From: an uncultured Planctomycetota bacterium
Lineage (GTDB): Bacteria > Planctomycetota > UBA1135 > GCA-002686595
DNA length: 49,305 nt
Reading direction: 5' to 3'
Assembly (NCBI GenBank): GCA_903892045.1
Contig: CAITGX010000061.1
Location: forward strand, 1-49,305
In this document: positions 17,757 to 27,240 of the stretch, in pieces
Numbering within the stretch: position 1 is the first letter of the stretch
How the letters are laid out: the number at the start of each line of letters is the position of its first letter
Made by a program: the position numbers and the translations under genes
The notes under the pieces: generated by a model
Told to the model about the DNA's origin: nothing
Databases searched by the model: none
The model's input: only the letters and a program-made list of their open reading frames with translations

Positions 17757-19813
17757 GCGAGCCGCTGGAAGAACGCCCCTACGAGCTGGTCCCGCAGCGG
17801 CCGCCGGCCGACCGCCTCGAGCCGTGGGTCGAAGTCGACAGCGAGGCGCTCGTGGCACTCGACGCGCAGGGCAGGATCGGCGCCCTGAACTCCGCGGCGG
17901 CCCGGCTGTTCGGTGCCACGCGCGAAGAGCTGCTCGGAACACGCCTCGGGACGCCCCTCACCGCGGCGGGCACGGCCGAGCTGGTGCTGCGCCGCGACGG
18001 GCAGCCTGCCGTGACGCTCGAACTCACGCCTCTCGGCGATCACTCCGGGCGCCGCTGGCTGCGCCTGCGTGACATCACGCGACTCGCCACCCTGCGCGAG
18101 AAGCTCGCGACGGAGAACGAGCGCGCGGCGCTGCTGGAGAGCGCCGCGAACGACGGGCTGTGGCACTGGGACCTCGCCGCCGATCGCGCGCACTTCTCGG
18201 CGCGCTGGCGCGAATTGCTCGGCCTCGGCAACGAGCCGCTCGACGACTCGATCGCCGAGTGGCTCGACCGCGTGCACCCCGAGGACCGTGAGCGGGTCCA
18301 GGGCGCGCTGCGCGCGCACCTCGACGGTGACACCGTGCTGTTCGAGTGCGAGCACCGCATCCAGCACCATGGCGGCACGTGGCGCTGGATGCTCTGCCGC
18401 GGACGCGCCTCGCGCGACGCGGAGGGCAAGCCGCGCCAGTTCGCGGGCTCGCTGAGCGACGTCACGCACCGGCGCCTCGCGGAGGAGCAGCTCGCCCACC
18501 GTTCCTTCTACGACACGCTCACCGAGCTGCCGAACCGCGCGCTGTTCCACGACCGGCTGCGCCATGCGCTGCGGCGCGCCGCGCGCCGCGCCGACTATGT
18601 GTTCGCGGTCCTGTTCCTCGACCTCGATCGCTTCAAGGTGATCAACGAGAGCCTCGGTCACTTCGCCGGCGATCGCCTGCTGGTGATGATCGCGCGGCGT
18701 CTCGAGCTCTCGCTGCGCCCCGGCGACAGCGTCGCTCGACTCGGCGGCGACGAGTTCGCGATCCTGCTCGACGACATCCGCGACGCTTCCGACGCGATCA
18801 AGGTCGCCGACCGCGTGCACGGCGAGCTCTCGGCACCGTTCAACATCGGCGGACAGGAGCTGTTCGTCAGCTCCTCGATCGGCATCGCCACCTCGCTCAC
18901 GGGCTACCAGCGCCCCGAAGACGTGCTGCGCGACGCGGACACCGCCATGTACCGCGCCAAGGCCTCCGGCCGCGCACGGCACGCGCTGTTCGACACGGCC
19001 ATGCACGCCCACGCCGTGCAGCAGCTGCAGATCGAACGCGACCTGCGACGCGCCGTCGAGCGGCACGAGATGCGGGTCCACTACCAGCCGATCATCTCGC
19101 TGGCCACGGGTCGCATCGGAGGCTTCGAGGCCCTCGTGCGCTGGACGCACCCCGAGCGCGGCCCGATCTCGCCCGGCGACTTCATCCCGATCGCCGAGGA
19201 GACCGGGCTGATCGTGCCGCTCGGCCGCTGGGTGCTGCGCCAAGCCTGCATGGAGCTCGCGAGCTGGCAGCGCAAGCTGGGCAACCCGCGCGTCTGCACG
19301 CTGTCCGTGAACCTTTCGAGCAAGCAGCTCAACCAGCCGGACCTCGCGCACCAGATCGCGCAGATCCTGGTCGAGACCGGAGTGTCCGGCGATCAGCTCC
19401 AGCTCGAGATCACCGAGAGCGCGATCCTCGAGCATCCCGACGCGGCCAAGACCATCCTGCTCAAGCTCAAGGAGCTCGGCCTCAAGCTCTCGATCGACGA
19501 CTTTGGCACGGGCTACTCGTCGCTCTCCTACCTGCAGCGCTTCCCGATCGACTCGCTCAAGATCGATCGCTCCTTCGTGCAGCACCTCGGACAGGAGCGC
19601 GGCATCGAGAGCGACGACGCGCGCATCGCGCGCACGATCGTGATGATCGGCCGCAACCTCGGGAAGAGCGTCGTGGCCGAGGGCGTGGAGACCGCGGCCC
19701 AGCTCTCGCTGATGCGCTCGGTCGAGTGCGATCACGCGCAGGGCTTCTTCTTCTCGAAGGCCGTCGACGGCGACAGCGCCCTGGCGCTGGTCGCCGCGGA
19801 CCGGCGCTGGTAG
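17753..19813 (+). CDS. PAS-PAS-GGDEF-EAL bifunctional diguanylate cyclase/phosphodiesterase
   Basis: Two PAS-like regions, RLGGDEFAILLDD, GGFEALVRWTHPERG, DDFGTGYSSLSYLQRFPIDSLKIDRSFV. GTG start overlaps KaiB-like stop. Confidence 0.95.
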   Translation: MSEPLEERPYELVPQRPPADRLEPWVEVDSEALVALDAQGRIGALNSAAARLFGATREELLGTRLGTPLTAAGTAELVLRRDGQPAVTLELTPLGDHSGRRWLRLRDITRLATLREKLATENERAALLESAANDGLWHWDLAADRAHFSARWRELLGLGNEPLDDSIAEWLDRVHPEDRERVQGALRAHLDGDTVLFECEHRIQHHGGTWRWMLCRGRASRDAEGKPRQFAGSLSDVTHRRLAEEQLAHRSFYDTLTELPNRALFHDRLRHALRRAARRADYVFAVLFLDLDRFKVINESLGHFAGDRLLVMIARRLELSLRPGDSVARLGGDEFAILLDDIRDASDAIKVADRVHGELSAPFNIGGQELFVSSSIGIATSLTGYQRPEDVLRDADTAMYRAKASGRARHALFDTAMHAHAVQQLQIERDLRRAVERHEMRVHYQPIISLATGRIGGFEALVRWTHPERGPISPGDFIPIAEETGLIVPLGRWVLRQACMELASWQRKLGNPRVCTLSVNLSSKQLNQPDLAHQIAQILVETGVSGDQLQLEITESAILEHPDAAKTILLKLKELGLKLSIDDFGTGYSSLSYLQRFPIDSLKIDRSFVQHLGQERGIESDDARIARTIVMIGRNLGKSVVAEGVETAAQLSLMRSVECDHAQGFFFSKAVDGDSALALVAADRRW

Positions 19814-20012
19814 CCGCCCCGCCTCGCGGGGGCACCGTGCGCGCCTCGGACCGACCCCGCGCTCCAGCTTGGCCACGCCTCCGTCCGATCCGCCCGTGCG
19901 ACCGCCTGCGCGCGGCTCGCCTTGACTTCCAAGCACATCCCGCGGAGCATGGAGGGCCGTTGGCGCGGCTGCGCGCCGCGTTCCTCCGGTCCCGCACCCT
20001 CGACCCCGCCCC

Positions 20013-21848
20013 ATGCGCCACTTCACCCAGGCCGCGGCCCTCGCCGCGCTCGCCCTCGCGGCCGCCACTCCCTCGGCCGTCGCCCAGACGCTGCAGGCCA
20101 CGCTGTTCAAGAACGGCTTCTCGCAGCCGGTGTTCCTGTGCTCGCCTCCGGGCGACACGACGCGCCAGTTCGTCGTCGAGCAGGGCGGCAAGATCCGCAT
20201 CATCAAGAATGGCGTCACGCTGACGACCAACTTCCTGAACCTCGGCACGGCTGCGAGCGGTGGCCTCGCCAAGATCTCCACCGGCAGCGAGCGCGGCCTC
20301 CTCGGCCTCGCGTTCCACCCGAACTACGCGCAGAACGGCTACTTCTACGTGAACTACACGGCCGCCGGCAGCGGTGCGACGGTGGTCGCTCGCTATCAGG
20401 TCAGCTCGACGAACCCGGACGTCGCGGCCACCACCGAGACGGTGCTGCTCACGATCGCGCAGCCCTTCTCCAACCACAACGGCGGCTGCATCCAGTTCGG
20501 CCTCGACGGCAAGCTCTACATCGGCATGGGCGACGGCGGCAGCGCCAACGACCCCAACAACGCCGCGCAGAACACCAACTCGCTGCTCGGCAAGATGCTG
20601 CGCCTCGACGTCAACCTGCCGGCCCCGTACATCCCGGTCGACAACCCCTATGTGGGCGCCGGTGCCCCGCTCGACGAGATCTGGCACATCGGACTGCGCA
20701 ACCCGTTCCGCTTCAGCTTCGACCGCCAGACCGGTGACATGTACATCGGCGACGTCGGCCAGAACGCGGTCGAGGAGATCGACTTCGCGCCCGCCGGCGC
20801 GAGCGGACGCAACTTCGGCTGGCGTTGCATGGAAGGTACGGCGAGCACGGGCCTCACCGGCTGCACCCCGAACTCCCCGGCCCTCACGCCCCCGCTGCGC
20901 GACTACACGCAGGCCTCGGGCGGCCACTGCTCGGCCATCGGCGGCTACGTCTACCGCGGCTCGACCATCTGTGGCCTGCAGGGCACCTACTTCTACGCGG
21001 ACTACTGCTCGAGCGCGATCTGGTCGCTGCGCTACGTGAACGGCGTGGTCTCGAACTTCACGCTGCGCACCACGGAGCTCGAGCCCGCCGGAACGCCCAC
21101 GATCAGCTCGATCAGCTCGTTCGGCGAAGACGCCAGCGGCGAGATCTACATTCTCGATTACACGGACGGCGAGATCTACCGCATCGACCCCGCCGGCGGC
21201 GCCCTCGACTGCAACACCAACGGCATCGCCGACGGCTGCGACCTGCAGAACGGTACCTCGCTCGACTGCAACGCGAATGGGCTTCCGGACGAGTGCGACA
21301 TCGCGAACGGTACGGCGGACTGCAACGGCAACGGCCGCCCCGACAGCTGCGACATCGCCTCGGGCGCCGCGGACGTCAACGCCAACGGCATCCCCGACAG
21401 CTGCGAGTGCCAAGGTGGTACGCCTCCGGCCATCTATTGCACGGCCAAGATGAACAGTCAGTTCTGCGTGCCGGCGATCGGCTTCCAGGGCAACCCGAGC
21501 CTCTCGGGCACGGGCCCCTTCCGCATCACCGCCACGAACCTGCTCAACAACAAGCAGGGACTGCTGTTCTACGGCCACGCACAGGCCGCCGTCCCCTTCC
21601 AGGGCGGCACGCTGTGCGTGCAGAGCCCGGTCAAGCGCACCGCTGCGAGCAGCACGGGCGGCAGCGCCACGGGCAACAACTGCACCGGAACCTTCAACTA
21701 CGACTTCAAGGCCCTGATCAGCTCGGGCGTCGATCCTGTGCTGCAGGTCGTCGGCCAGTCGGTCAACGCCCAGATCTGGAGCCGTGACCCGGCCGACGCC
21801 TTCACGACGAACCTGACCAACGCGGTCCGGTTCCAGATCTGCCAGTAG
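20013..21848 (+). CDS. secreted PQQ-type sugar (glucose/sorbosone) dehydrogenase-like protein with DCNxNG repeats and C-terminal module
   Basis: Signal peptide; SERGLLGLAFHPNYAQNGYFYVNYT, HNGGCIQFGLDGKLYIGMGDGG, EIWHIGLRNPFRFSFD, GDVGQNAVEEIDF; repeats DCNTNGIADGCDLQNG / DCNANGLPDECDIANG. Confidence 0.92.
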   Translation: MRHFTQAAALAALALAAATPSAVAQTLQATLFKNGFSQPVFLCSPPGDTTRQFVVEQGGKIRIIKNGVTLTTNFLNLGTAASGGLAKISTGSERGLLGLAFHPNYAQNGYFYVNYTAAGSGATVVARYQVSSTNPDVAATTETVLLTIAQPFSNHNGGCIQFGLDGKLYIGMGDGGSANDPNNAAQNTNSLLGKMLRLDVNLPAPYIPVDNPYVGAGAPLDEIWHIGLRNPFRFSFDRQTGDMYIGDVGQNAVEEIDFAPAGASGRNFGWRCMEGTASTGLTGCTPNSPALTPPLRDYTQASGGHCSAIGGYVYRGSTICGLQGTYFYADYCSSAIWSLRYVNGVVSNFTLRTTELEPAGTPTISSISSFGEDASGEIYILDYTDGEIYRIDPAGGALDCNTNGIADGCDLQNGTSLDCNANGLPDECDIANGTADCNGNGRPDSCDIASGAADVNANGIPDSCECQGGTPPAIYCTAKMNSQFCVPAIGFQGNPSLSGTGPFRITATNLLNNKQGLLFYGHAQAAVPFQGGTLCVQSPVKRTAASSTGGSATGNNCTGTFNYDFKALISSGVDPVLQVVGQSVNAQIWSRDPADAFTTNLTNAVRFQICQ

Positions 21849-21868
21849 CGCTCCCGACCGATCCTTCC

Positions 21869-21901
21869 GGGGCCGGCGCGCCGTTGCGGCGCGCCGGCCC
21901 C
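21869..21901 (+). terminator. strong hairpin downstream of the GSDH-like gene
   Basis: Perfect 14-bp stem GGGGCCGGCGCGCC-gttgc-GGCGCGCCGGCCCC starting 21 nt after the stop codon; short T run follows (gtcgctttc). Confidence 0.75.
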
Positions 21902-22180
21902 GTCGCTTTCCCCCCCTTGCGACTTCAGGGCCGCCACCTCGCGTTGGGCGCGTGGATGGTGTGCGCGGACCACCCTGCGTCCGCGTGGTCGCAGGAGGAC
22001 GCTCTCGACGCCCGCCGCGAAACTGCAGCGGATAGCCCCAATTCCGCGCGCGGCGCTGGATTCAGTCCGTCGGAGGGCCTCTGTTCCCAGGAACGTGCTG
22101 TCCAGTTCCGCTCGCGCGTGTCACTTCCCTGTGAGGGCGGCGTCGCGGATGGCGCGACCCTCCCAACCGAGTCCGCAACC

Positions 22181-23893
22181 ATGAGGCACACCGACGCCCC
22201 CCTGCTGCTCGTCGCCTGCACCCTTGCCGTCCCCTGCTTGGGGCAGACCCAGATCTTCTCGAACTCTGGCGCGAATGCGGATGTCGCTCGCGGTCAGTCC
22301 GTCGCCGGTGGCGCGGATTTCGATGGCGACGGCTTCGACGACCTCGTCGTTGGTACCCCGCGCGCCGACACGTCCGGCAAGACCGACAACGGGCTCGTGC
22401 AGGCCATCTCCGGCCAGACCGGAGCAGTCCTGTTCCAGCGCGCGGGCGACAGCTCGGACGACCAGTTCGGTTGGAGCCTCGCGCTCGCCGGGGACGTGGA
22501 CAACGACGGCGTGGTGGACGTCATCGTGGGCGCCCCGTTCGCGGCGAACGCGAGTGGCGTCGCCACCGGTATGGCCCGCGTGCTCTCGGGCGCCACAGGC
22601 TCGATCCTGCGCACGTTCTACGGACTCGCCGCCGACGATCGCTTCGGCTGGCCCGTCGATGGCGCCATCGACACCAACAACGACAGCTTCGCAGACGTGA
22701 TCATCGGGGCACCCGACGGAGACACGACCCAGATCAGCGGCTGTGGCTACGTGAGCACGTACTCGGGCGCGAACGGCGCGCTGTTGCTGCGCATCCTCGG
22801 CACCACGGTATCCGCTCGTTTCGGCGCTGCGGTGGCGGTGATCGGGGACATCACGGCCGATGGCCGTCGCGACTTCGCCGTCGGAGCGCCCGGCCATGCT
22901 GGCAAGGGCCGCGTGACGGCCTACAACGGATTGTCGGTCACCGGCTCGTTGCTCGTGCCCTGGTCCTTCGACGGCGCGAACGCCGGCGACGAATTCGGCT
23001 GCGCCATCGACGGCCTGTTCGACATCAACGGAGACGGGTTCGGCGAAGTGGCCTGCGGCGCGCGAGGCGAGGACTCACCGAGCGCCACGGACGCGGGATC
23101 CGTGACGATCATCGGCGGCTTGGCCGGAGGTCAGGCCGCAAAGGTGTTCGGAGCGGCAGCCGCTGCGAATCTCGGCTCCAGCGTGGCGGTGATCGGTAAC
23201 GTGAACAACTTCGTGGCGCGCGACATCCTTGCTGGCGCTCCAGGCCTCGACATGGTGCTGGTGATCGATTCGGCTACGGGTGCGCCCTTGATCGAGCTCT
23301 ATGGCCAGAACGGGACGCGCTTCGGTCAGGCGGTCTCGGATGCCGGTGACTTCAACAACGATGGGGCCGTCGACTTCGCCGTGGGCCAGCCGGGTTTCGA
23401 TGCTTCCGGCTTGCCGAACAACGGGCGCGCGGTGGTGTACTCGTCCACGCCGTGGGTCACGCGCTACTGCACCTCGGGGACGAGCAGCAACGGCTGCACT
23501 CCGACGCTCTCGTGGTCGGGCCTGCCGTACGCATCGGCAACCTCTGGGTTCCTGCTGACGGCGAGCGGCCTCGAAGGCCAGAAGTCCGGCCTGTTCTTCT
23601 ACGGACTCAGCGGGCGCCAACCGGTCCCGATCGTGTGGGGCAACAGCTCCAGCTTCCTGTGCGTCAAGGCCCCCACTCAGCGCTGCGTGGCGCTGTCCAC
23701 GGCGGGCAACGCGGGCTCCTGCAACGGCTTCCTCGTCTTCGACTGGCTGTCCTACCGCTCCGCGAATCCGACGGCACTCGGTGGCCCGCTGAATGCCGGC
23801 GAGCTCGTGCAGGCCCAGGGCTGGTACCGCGATCCGCCGAGCGCGAAGACTACGCAGCTCACCAACGCGGTGGAGTTCCTGCTCGCGCCTTGA
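22181..23893 (+). CDS. secreted FG-GAP (integrin-alpha-like) repeat protein with C-terminal module
   Basis: Repeats GADFDGDGFDDLVVGTPRAD, GDVDNDGVVDVIVGAPFA, FDINGDGFGEVACGARGE, GDFNNDGAVDFAVGQPGF; signal peptide MRHTDAPLLLVACTLAVPCLGQ. Confidence 0.92.
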   Translation: MRHTDAPLLLVACTLAVPCLGQTQIFSNSGANADVARGQSVAGGADFDGDGFDDLVVGTPRADTSGKTDNGLVQAISGQTGAVLFQRAGDSSDDQFGWSLALAGDVDNDGVVDVIVGAPFAANASGVATGMARVLSGATGSILRTFYGLAADDRFGWPVDGAIDTNNDSFADVIIGAPDGDTTQISGCGYVSTYSGANGALLLRILGTTVSARFGAAVAVIGDITADGRRDFAVGAPGHAGKGRVTAYNGLSVTGSLLVPWSFDGANAGDEFGCAIDGLFDINGDGFGEVACGARGEDSPSATDAGSVTIIGGLAGGQAAKVFGAAAAANLGSSVAVIGNVNNFVARDILAGAPGLDMVLVIDSATGAPLIELYGQNGTRFGQAVSDAGDFNNDGAVDFAVGQPGFDASGLPNNGRAVVYSSTPWVTRYCTSGTSSNGCTPTLSWSGLPYASATSGFLLTASGLEGQKSGLFFYGLSGRQPVPIVWGNSSSFLCVKAPTQRCVALSTAGNAGSCNGFLVFDWLSYRSANPTALGGPLNAGELVQAQGWYRDPPSAKTTQLTNAVEFLLAP

Positions 23894-24335
23894 TTGCAAA
23901 GCTCCCGCAGGTCTCGCGGGCCACGGGCGCGCGAATCTCCGCAGGCCGCACGCGGCATCAGCAGGTCCGTTCGTGAGCCAAGGGTGCACTCAGCTCCAGT
24001 GACTCGTCTCGAGTAAGGCGGCTTGTGAGCCGCATCGAGAGTGCGGAGCCAACTGGCCATCGTACTACTGCGGGCGAGTCGCGCGCTTCAGCCCGTGCAG
24101 GCGCCCAACCCGAGAGTCCTCGCCTGACGCGCTCCTCGAGACTCTGGCTGAGCCCGCAGCGAATGCCGTGCGTGCCTCGCCGATGCGAGCCAGCGCCTTG
24201 CAACGAAGAGACGGCATGAGCCACTCGAAAGGCCCGGCCGATCGCATCGCAGATGCGGCACGCGCGGACACTCGACCTGCGCGAGGGGCGGCGGAACGCC
24301 CGCGATCCGCGCAGGGCACTGCTCGAGAAAAAGCC

Positions 24336-24368
24336 GAGCGGCGCCTCCCACGCGGGGAGGCGCCGCTC
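24336..24368 (-). terminator. intrinsic terminator for the 24413-25801 minus-strand gene
   Basis: Perfect 14-bp stem GAGCGGCGCCTCCC / GGGAGGCGCCGCTC, 5-nt loop; on the minus strand followed by GGCTTTTTCTC. Confidence 0.85.
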
Positions 24369-24412
24369 GTTGTGCTCGCTGCGGCGATCACGCGGACCGC
24401 CGCGCTAGCCGA

Positions 24413-25801
24413 TCACGGGCAGAGCGTGATCTCGAGGGCGTCCGACAGGTGCGTCGTCTTCGGAGCCGGCGGGTCGCGGAACCACGCCTGGATGTCGAAG
24501 AGACCGCCAGCGGCGACCGGGAAGCCGGTCTGCAGGGCGAGCGCCGCGTTGATGTCGAGGCTGAGCGTGCCGTCGCAGGCGTTCGCCGTGCCACCCGTCG
24601 CCTGGACGCCCGAGCGGATCGTCGGCGACTTGACGCACAGGAAGCTCGACGACGTCGGGCTCCAGGCCGTGGCCTGACGCGCGATGCCGTAGAAGATCAG
24701 GCCCGTCTTGGCGCCTTCGACGTTGGTCGCGGCGACGATCGCCGGACCGGCGTTGCTGGCGCTCGGGATGCCGCTCTGGAGCGTCATCGTCGCGTTGCAG
24801 CCGTTCGACGTCGTGCCGGCGGTGCAGTAGTTGACGGCCGTGGCCGCGCAACCGCCGCAGGAGCCGTTGTTGCCCATCTTCATGTAGAAGCCGCTGAAGG
24901 GGTTGCCCGGCGCGCCACCGAACCAGTAGCAGCCCGTGCCGCCGCCCGGAGCGGAGACGCAGCCCGTGCCGGCCGAGAGGCCGCCACCGGCGAGGTCGTT
25001 GTCGACGTTGATCCAGAAGCCGTCGTCGTTCGCGAGGCCCGAGCCGCAGGGGTTGCCGTACAGCGGGTCCGCCGAGCACGGCACGTTGTACGTGCACGAA
25101 CCGGGGATCGTGGCGAAGGGCTCGCCCGAGAGCAGGATGCCCTGCGTCACGGTGTTGTCCATCTGCCACGACCAGTTGAAGCGGTCGAGGTCGGCGTTGT
25201 TGTCGTAGATTCCATCGCCGTCCGAGAGCATGCAGAAGCCCGTGTTGCCGAGGTCGAAGCCGACCACCCAGCACTGCAGGCCGCCCGTCGACGTGCCGCC
25301 CGGCATCGTCGCGATCGGCAGCTGGAACACGGCACCCTGCGTCGTCAGCGCCGGCGGGATCGGAGCAGGCGGGAAGCCGCCGCACTGACCACCGAGCGAG
25401 TCATAGAAGCCGACCTTGATGTCGACCGTGCCCGCGGCAGCCGCGGTGCAGTAGCCGACTTCGAAGAACGTGACGTTGTTGTCGGTCGTCGCGCCCGTCG
25501 GGGCCGTACCACCGATGCCGCCGGGGATGCGACCCTCGTCGATGTAGTCCTCGCACACGCCGGTGCCGGTGTAGAAACCGCCGCCGGTCCAGGTGCAGGT
25601 GTTGTCGTAGATGTAGTTGGTGACCGCGCGAACCTGAGCTTCGCGCGCGGGGCTCACCGGCTGGCCGGTGCGCAGGTTGATCACCGGGCCGCGCTGAACG
25701 GCACCGGGAACCGGGTAGACATTGTCCACCTGTTGAGCGAAGCCCGCGCCGCACATCATGGCGGCCGCAGCTGCGATCAGGGTCGAACGAACCATGTACA
25801 T
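24413..25801 (-). CDS. secreted Cys-rich protein of unknown function with C-terminal module
   Basis: Signal peptide MYMVRSTLIAAAAAMMCGAGFAQ; Gly/Cys-rich body; C-terminal NYCTAGTTSNGC...GLIFYGIA...FLCVKSPTIR...WFRDPPAPKTTHLSDALEITLCP. Confidence 0.85.
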   Translation of the reverse strand: MYMVRSTLIAAAAAMMCGAGFAQQVDNVYPVPGAVQRGPVINLRTGQPVSPAREAQVRAVTNYIYDNTCTWTGGGFYTGTGVCEDYIDEGRIPGGIGGTAPTGATTDNNVTFFEVGYCTAAAAGTVDIKVGFYDSLGGQCGGFPPAPIPPALTTQGAVFQLPIATMPGGTSTGGLQCWVVGFDLGNTGFCMLSDGDGIYDNNADLDRFNWSWQMDNTVTQGILLSGEPFATIPGSCTYNVPCSADPLYGNPCGSGLANDDGFWINVDNDLAGGGLSAGTGCVSAPGGGTGCYWFGGAPGNPFSGFYMKMGNNGSCGGCAATAVNYCTAGTTSNGCNATMTLQSGIPSASNAGPAIVAATNVEGAKTGLIFYGIARQATAWSPTSSSFLCVKSPTIRSGVQATGGTANACDGTLSLDINAALALQTGFPVAAGGLFDIQAWFRDPPAPKTTHLSDALEITLCP

Positions 25802-26029
25802 GTCTCCTGAGAAGTGAGTGAAGAGAGGGAGAGAACCTCGGCTTCCAAGCCTAACGCCCCCATTTCGAGAGCGTCAAACCGGATTCCTAGCAAACCTAGG
25901 AGGGACCCCCGCACGGGTAGGTTCCCGCGCAGAAGTTTCCGGCTGACCGCGGTCGCGGAAGCCGGGCCCTCACCAGTTTGACGCTACCACGCCCCCCATG
26001 GGTGGGAAGGGGTCTGAAGGGAAATCCGC

Positions 26030-27127
26030 TCAAACGGCGTCCGAGCGCTTGCGCCCGCACTGGCCGCAGAAGCGAGCGTCCGCCGCGAGCGATGCGCTGC
26101 AGCCAGCGCAGACTCCGGACGGGACCGCGGAAAGCGGCACGCCACAGGCGCCGCAGAACTTGCCCGCGGCGACCTGGGCACCACACTTGCCGCAGGCCAC
26201 GCGTGCCGCAGCGGCCTCCCCTGCGGGCCGGGGCGACTGCATCAGCTGCTGGGCGAGCCCAAGGCCCACGCCGAGCCCGGCGCCGCCCAGGAGGCCCCCG
26301 CTGCCGCCGCCATCCCCGCCCCCCTTGGCCATGCCCTCCCCGGCACCGAGCATCGCCTTGCCGGCGGCAAAGCGCTGGAAGTTGTCGACCCCACCCACCG
26401 CCCGCACGTAGGCGGCATCGGTGTAGAGCTTCTTCAGGTTCGCGGCGTCGCCGTCGGCGATGGCGACCACAAAGTTCCCGAGCCGCGGGATGACAAGGCC
26501 GTAACCAGAGCAGTGCGTACCGAGCCCCGCGAGCACATCGGCCTCGATCTCCTCGGTGTAGGCGCCCGAGGTGACGTCCAGCAGCGGCCACTTGTTCTTG
26601 ACGACGAGCTCCGCGATGCGATCCCGGATCACCTTGAGCACCTGCTCGCGCATCCAGCCCGAGACCTGCACCGGCGCGCCCCCGCCCATGCCGACGAGGC
26701 CGACGATCAGTCGCTCGGCGTCGCTGACGCGGAAAGCGAACTCGCCGTGGACCATGGTCTCGACCGGCACGCCCGACTTGGGGTCCTCGACGTTGCCGAT
26801 GCGACCGCCAAACTTCTGGCCGACCTGCTCGGTCATGCTCACGAAGAACACTTCCGCGATGAACACGCGACCGCCGGTGAACGAGTCGACGAGGTTCGAC
26901 AAGAAGGGCAGGTTCGCGGTGTCGAGCGTGTGACGACCGGGGCCGAGCGTCGCGACGACCTTGCCGTCGCGGAAGAACACGCAGCGCTCGTCGGATTCGA
27001 CGGTGAGCTGCGACTTCATCGGGATCGTCGGATCGGGGTGCTTCCAGACGACCTGCGTCTTCGCCTCGTCCGGGCGAGCGATCATCAACTCGCCGACACC
27101 ACGCTTGAGCCAATCCATCACACCCAT
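26030..27127 (-). CDS. SPFH-domain protein with C-terminal double zinc ribbon
   Basis: VVWKHPDPTIPMKSQLTVESDERCVFFRDGKVVATLGPGRHTLDTANLPFL plus CGKCGAQVAAGKFCGACG and CAGCSASLAADARFCGQCG. Confidence 0.88.
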   Translation of the reverse strand: MGVMDWLKRGVGELMIARPDEAKTQVVWKHPDPTIPMKSQLTVESDERCVFFRDGKVVATLGPGRHTLDTANLPFLSNLVDSFTGGRVFIAEVFFVSMTEQVGQKFGGRIGNVEDPKSGVPVETMVHGEFAFRVSDAERLIVGLVGMGGGAPVQVSGWMREQVLKVIRDRIAELVVKNKWPLLDVTSGAYTEEIEADVLAGLGTHCSGYGLVIPRLGNFVVAIADGDAANLKKLYTDAAYVRAVGGVDNFQRFAAGKAMLGAGEGMAKGGGDGGGSGGLLGGAGLGVGLGLAQQLMQSPRPAGEAAAARVACGKCGAQVAAGKFCGACGVPLSAVPSGVCAGCSASLAADARFCGQCGRKRSDAV

Positions 27128-27240
27128 CGCGAAAACTCCTTGGAGAACTGTCGGGCCGTCGTGCCCGCACGGCGAGCGAGTGCGCGCGCAGATGGCACTA
27201 CGCGCAAGCTAGGAGAATCTTCAGGCCACGCAAGTATCGC

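Noticed and set aside
19817-19831. Hairpin CCCCGC-ctc-GCGGGG after the GGDEF-EAL gene
   Set aside because: 6-bp stem with no T tract; too weak in this GC content to call a terminator.
17240-20281. 1013-aa minus-strand ORF
   Set aside because: Antisense to KaiB-like and GGDEF-EAL genes; shadow frame.
23894-24335. Possible gene in the ~440-bp gap between the FG-GAP gene and the terminator
   Set aside because: Only Arg/Ala/Ser-rich shadow ORFs on both strands; no start context or family. Left as non-coding.
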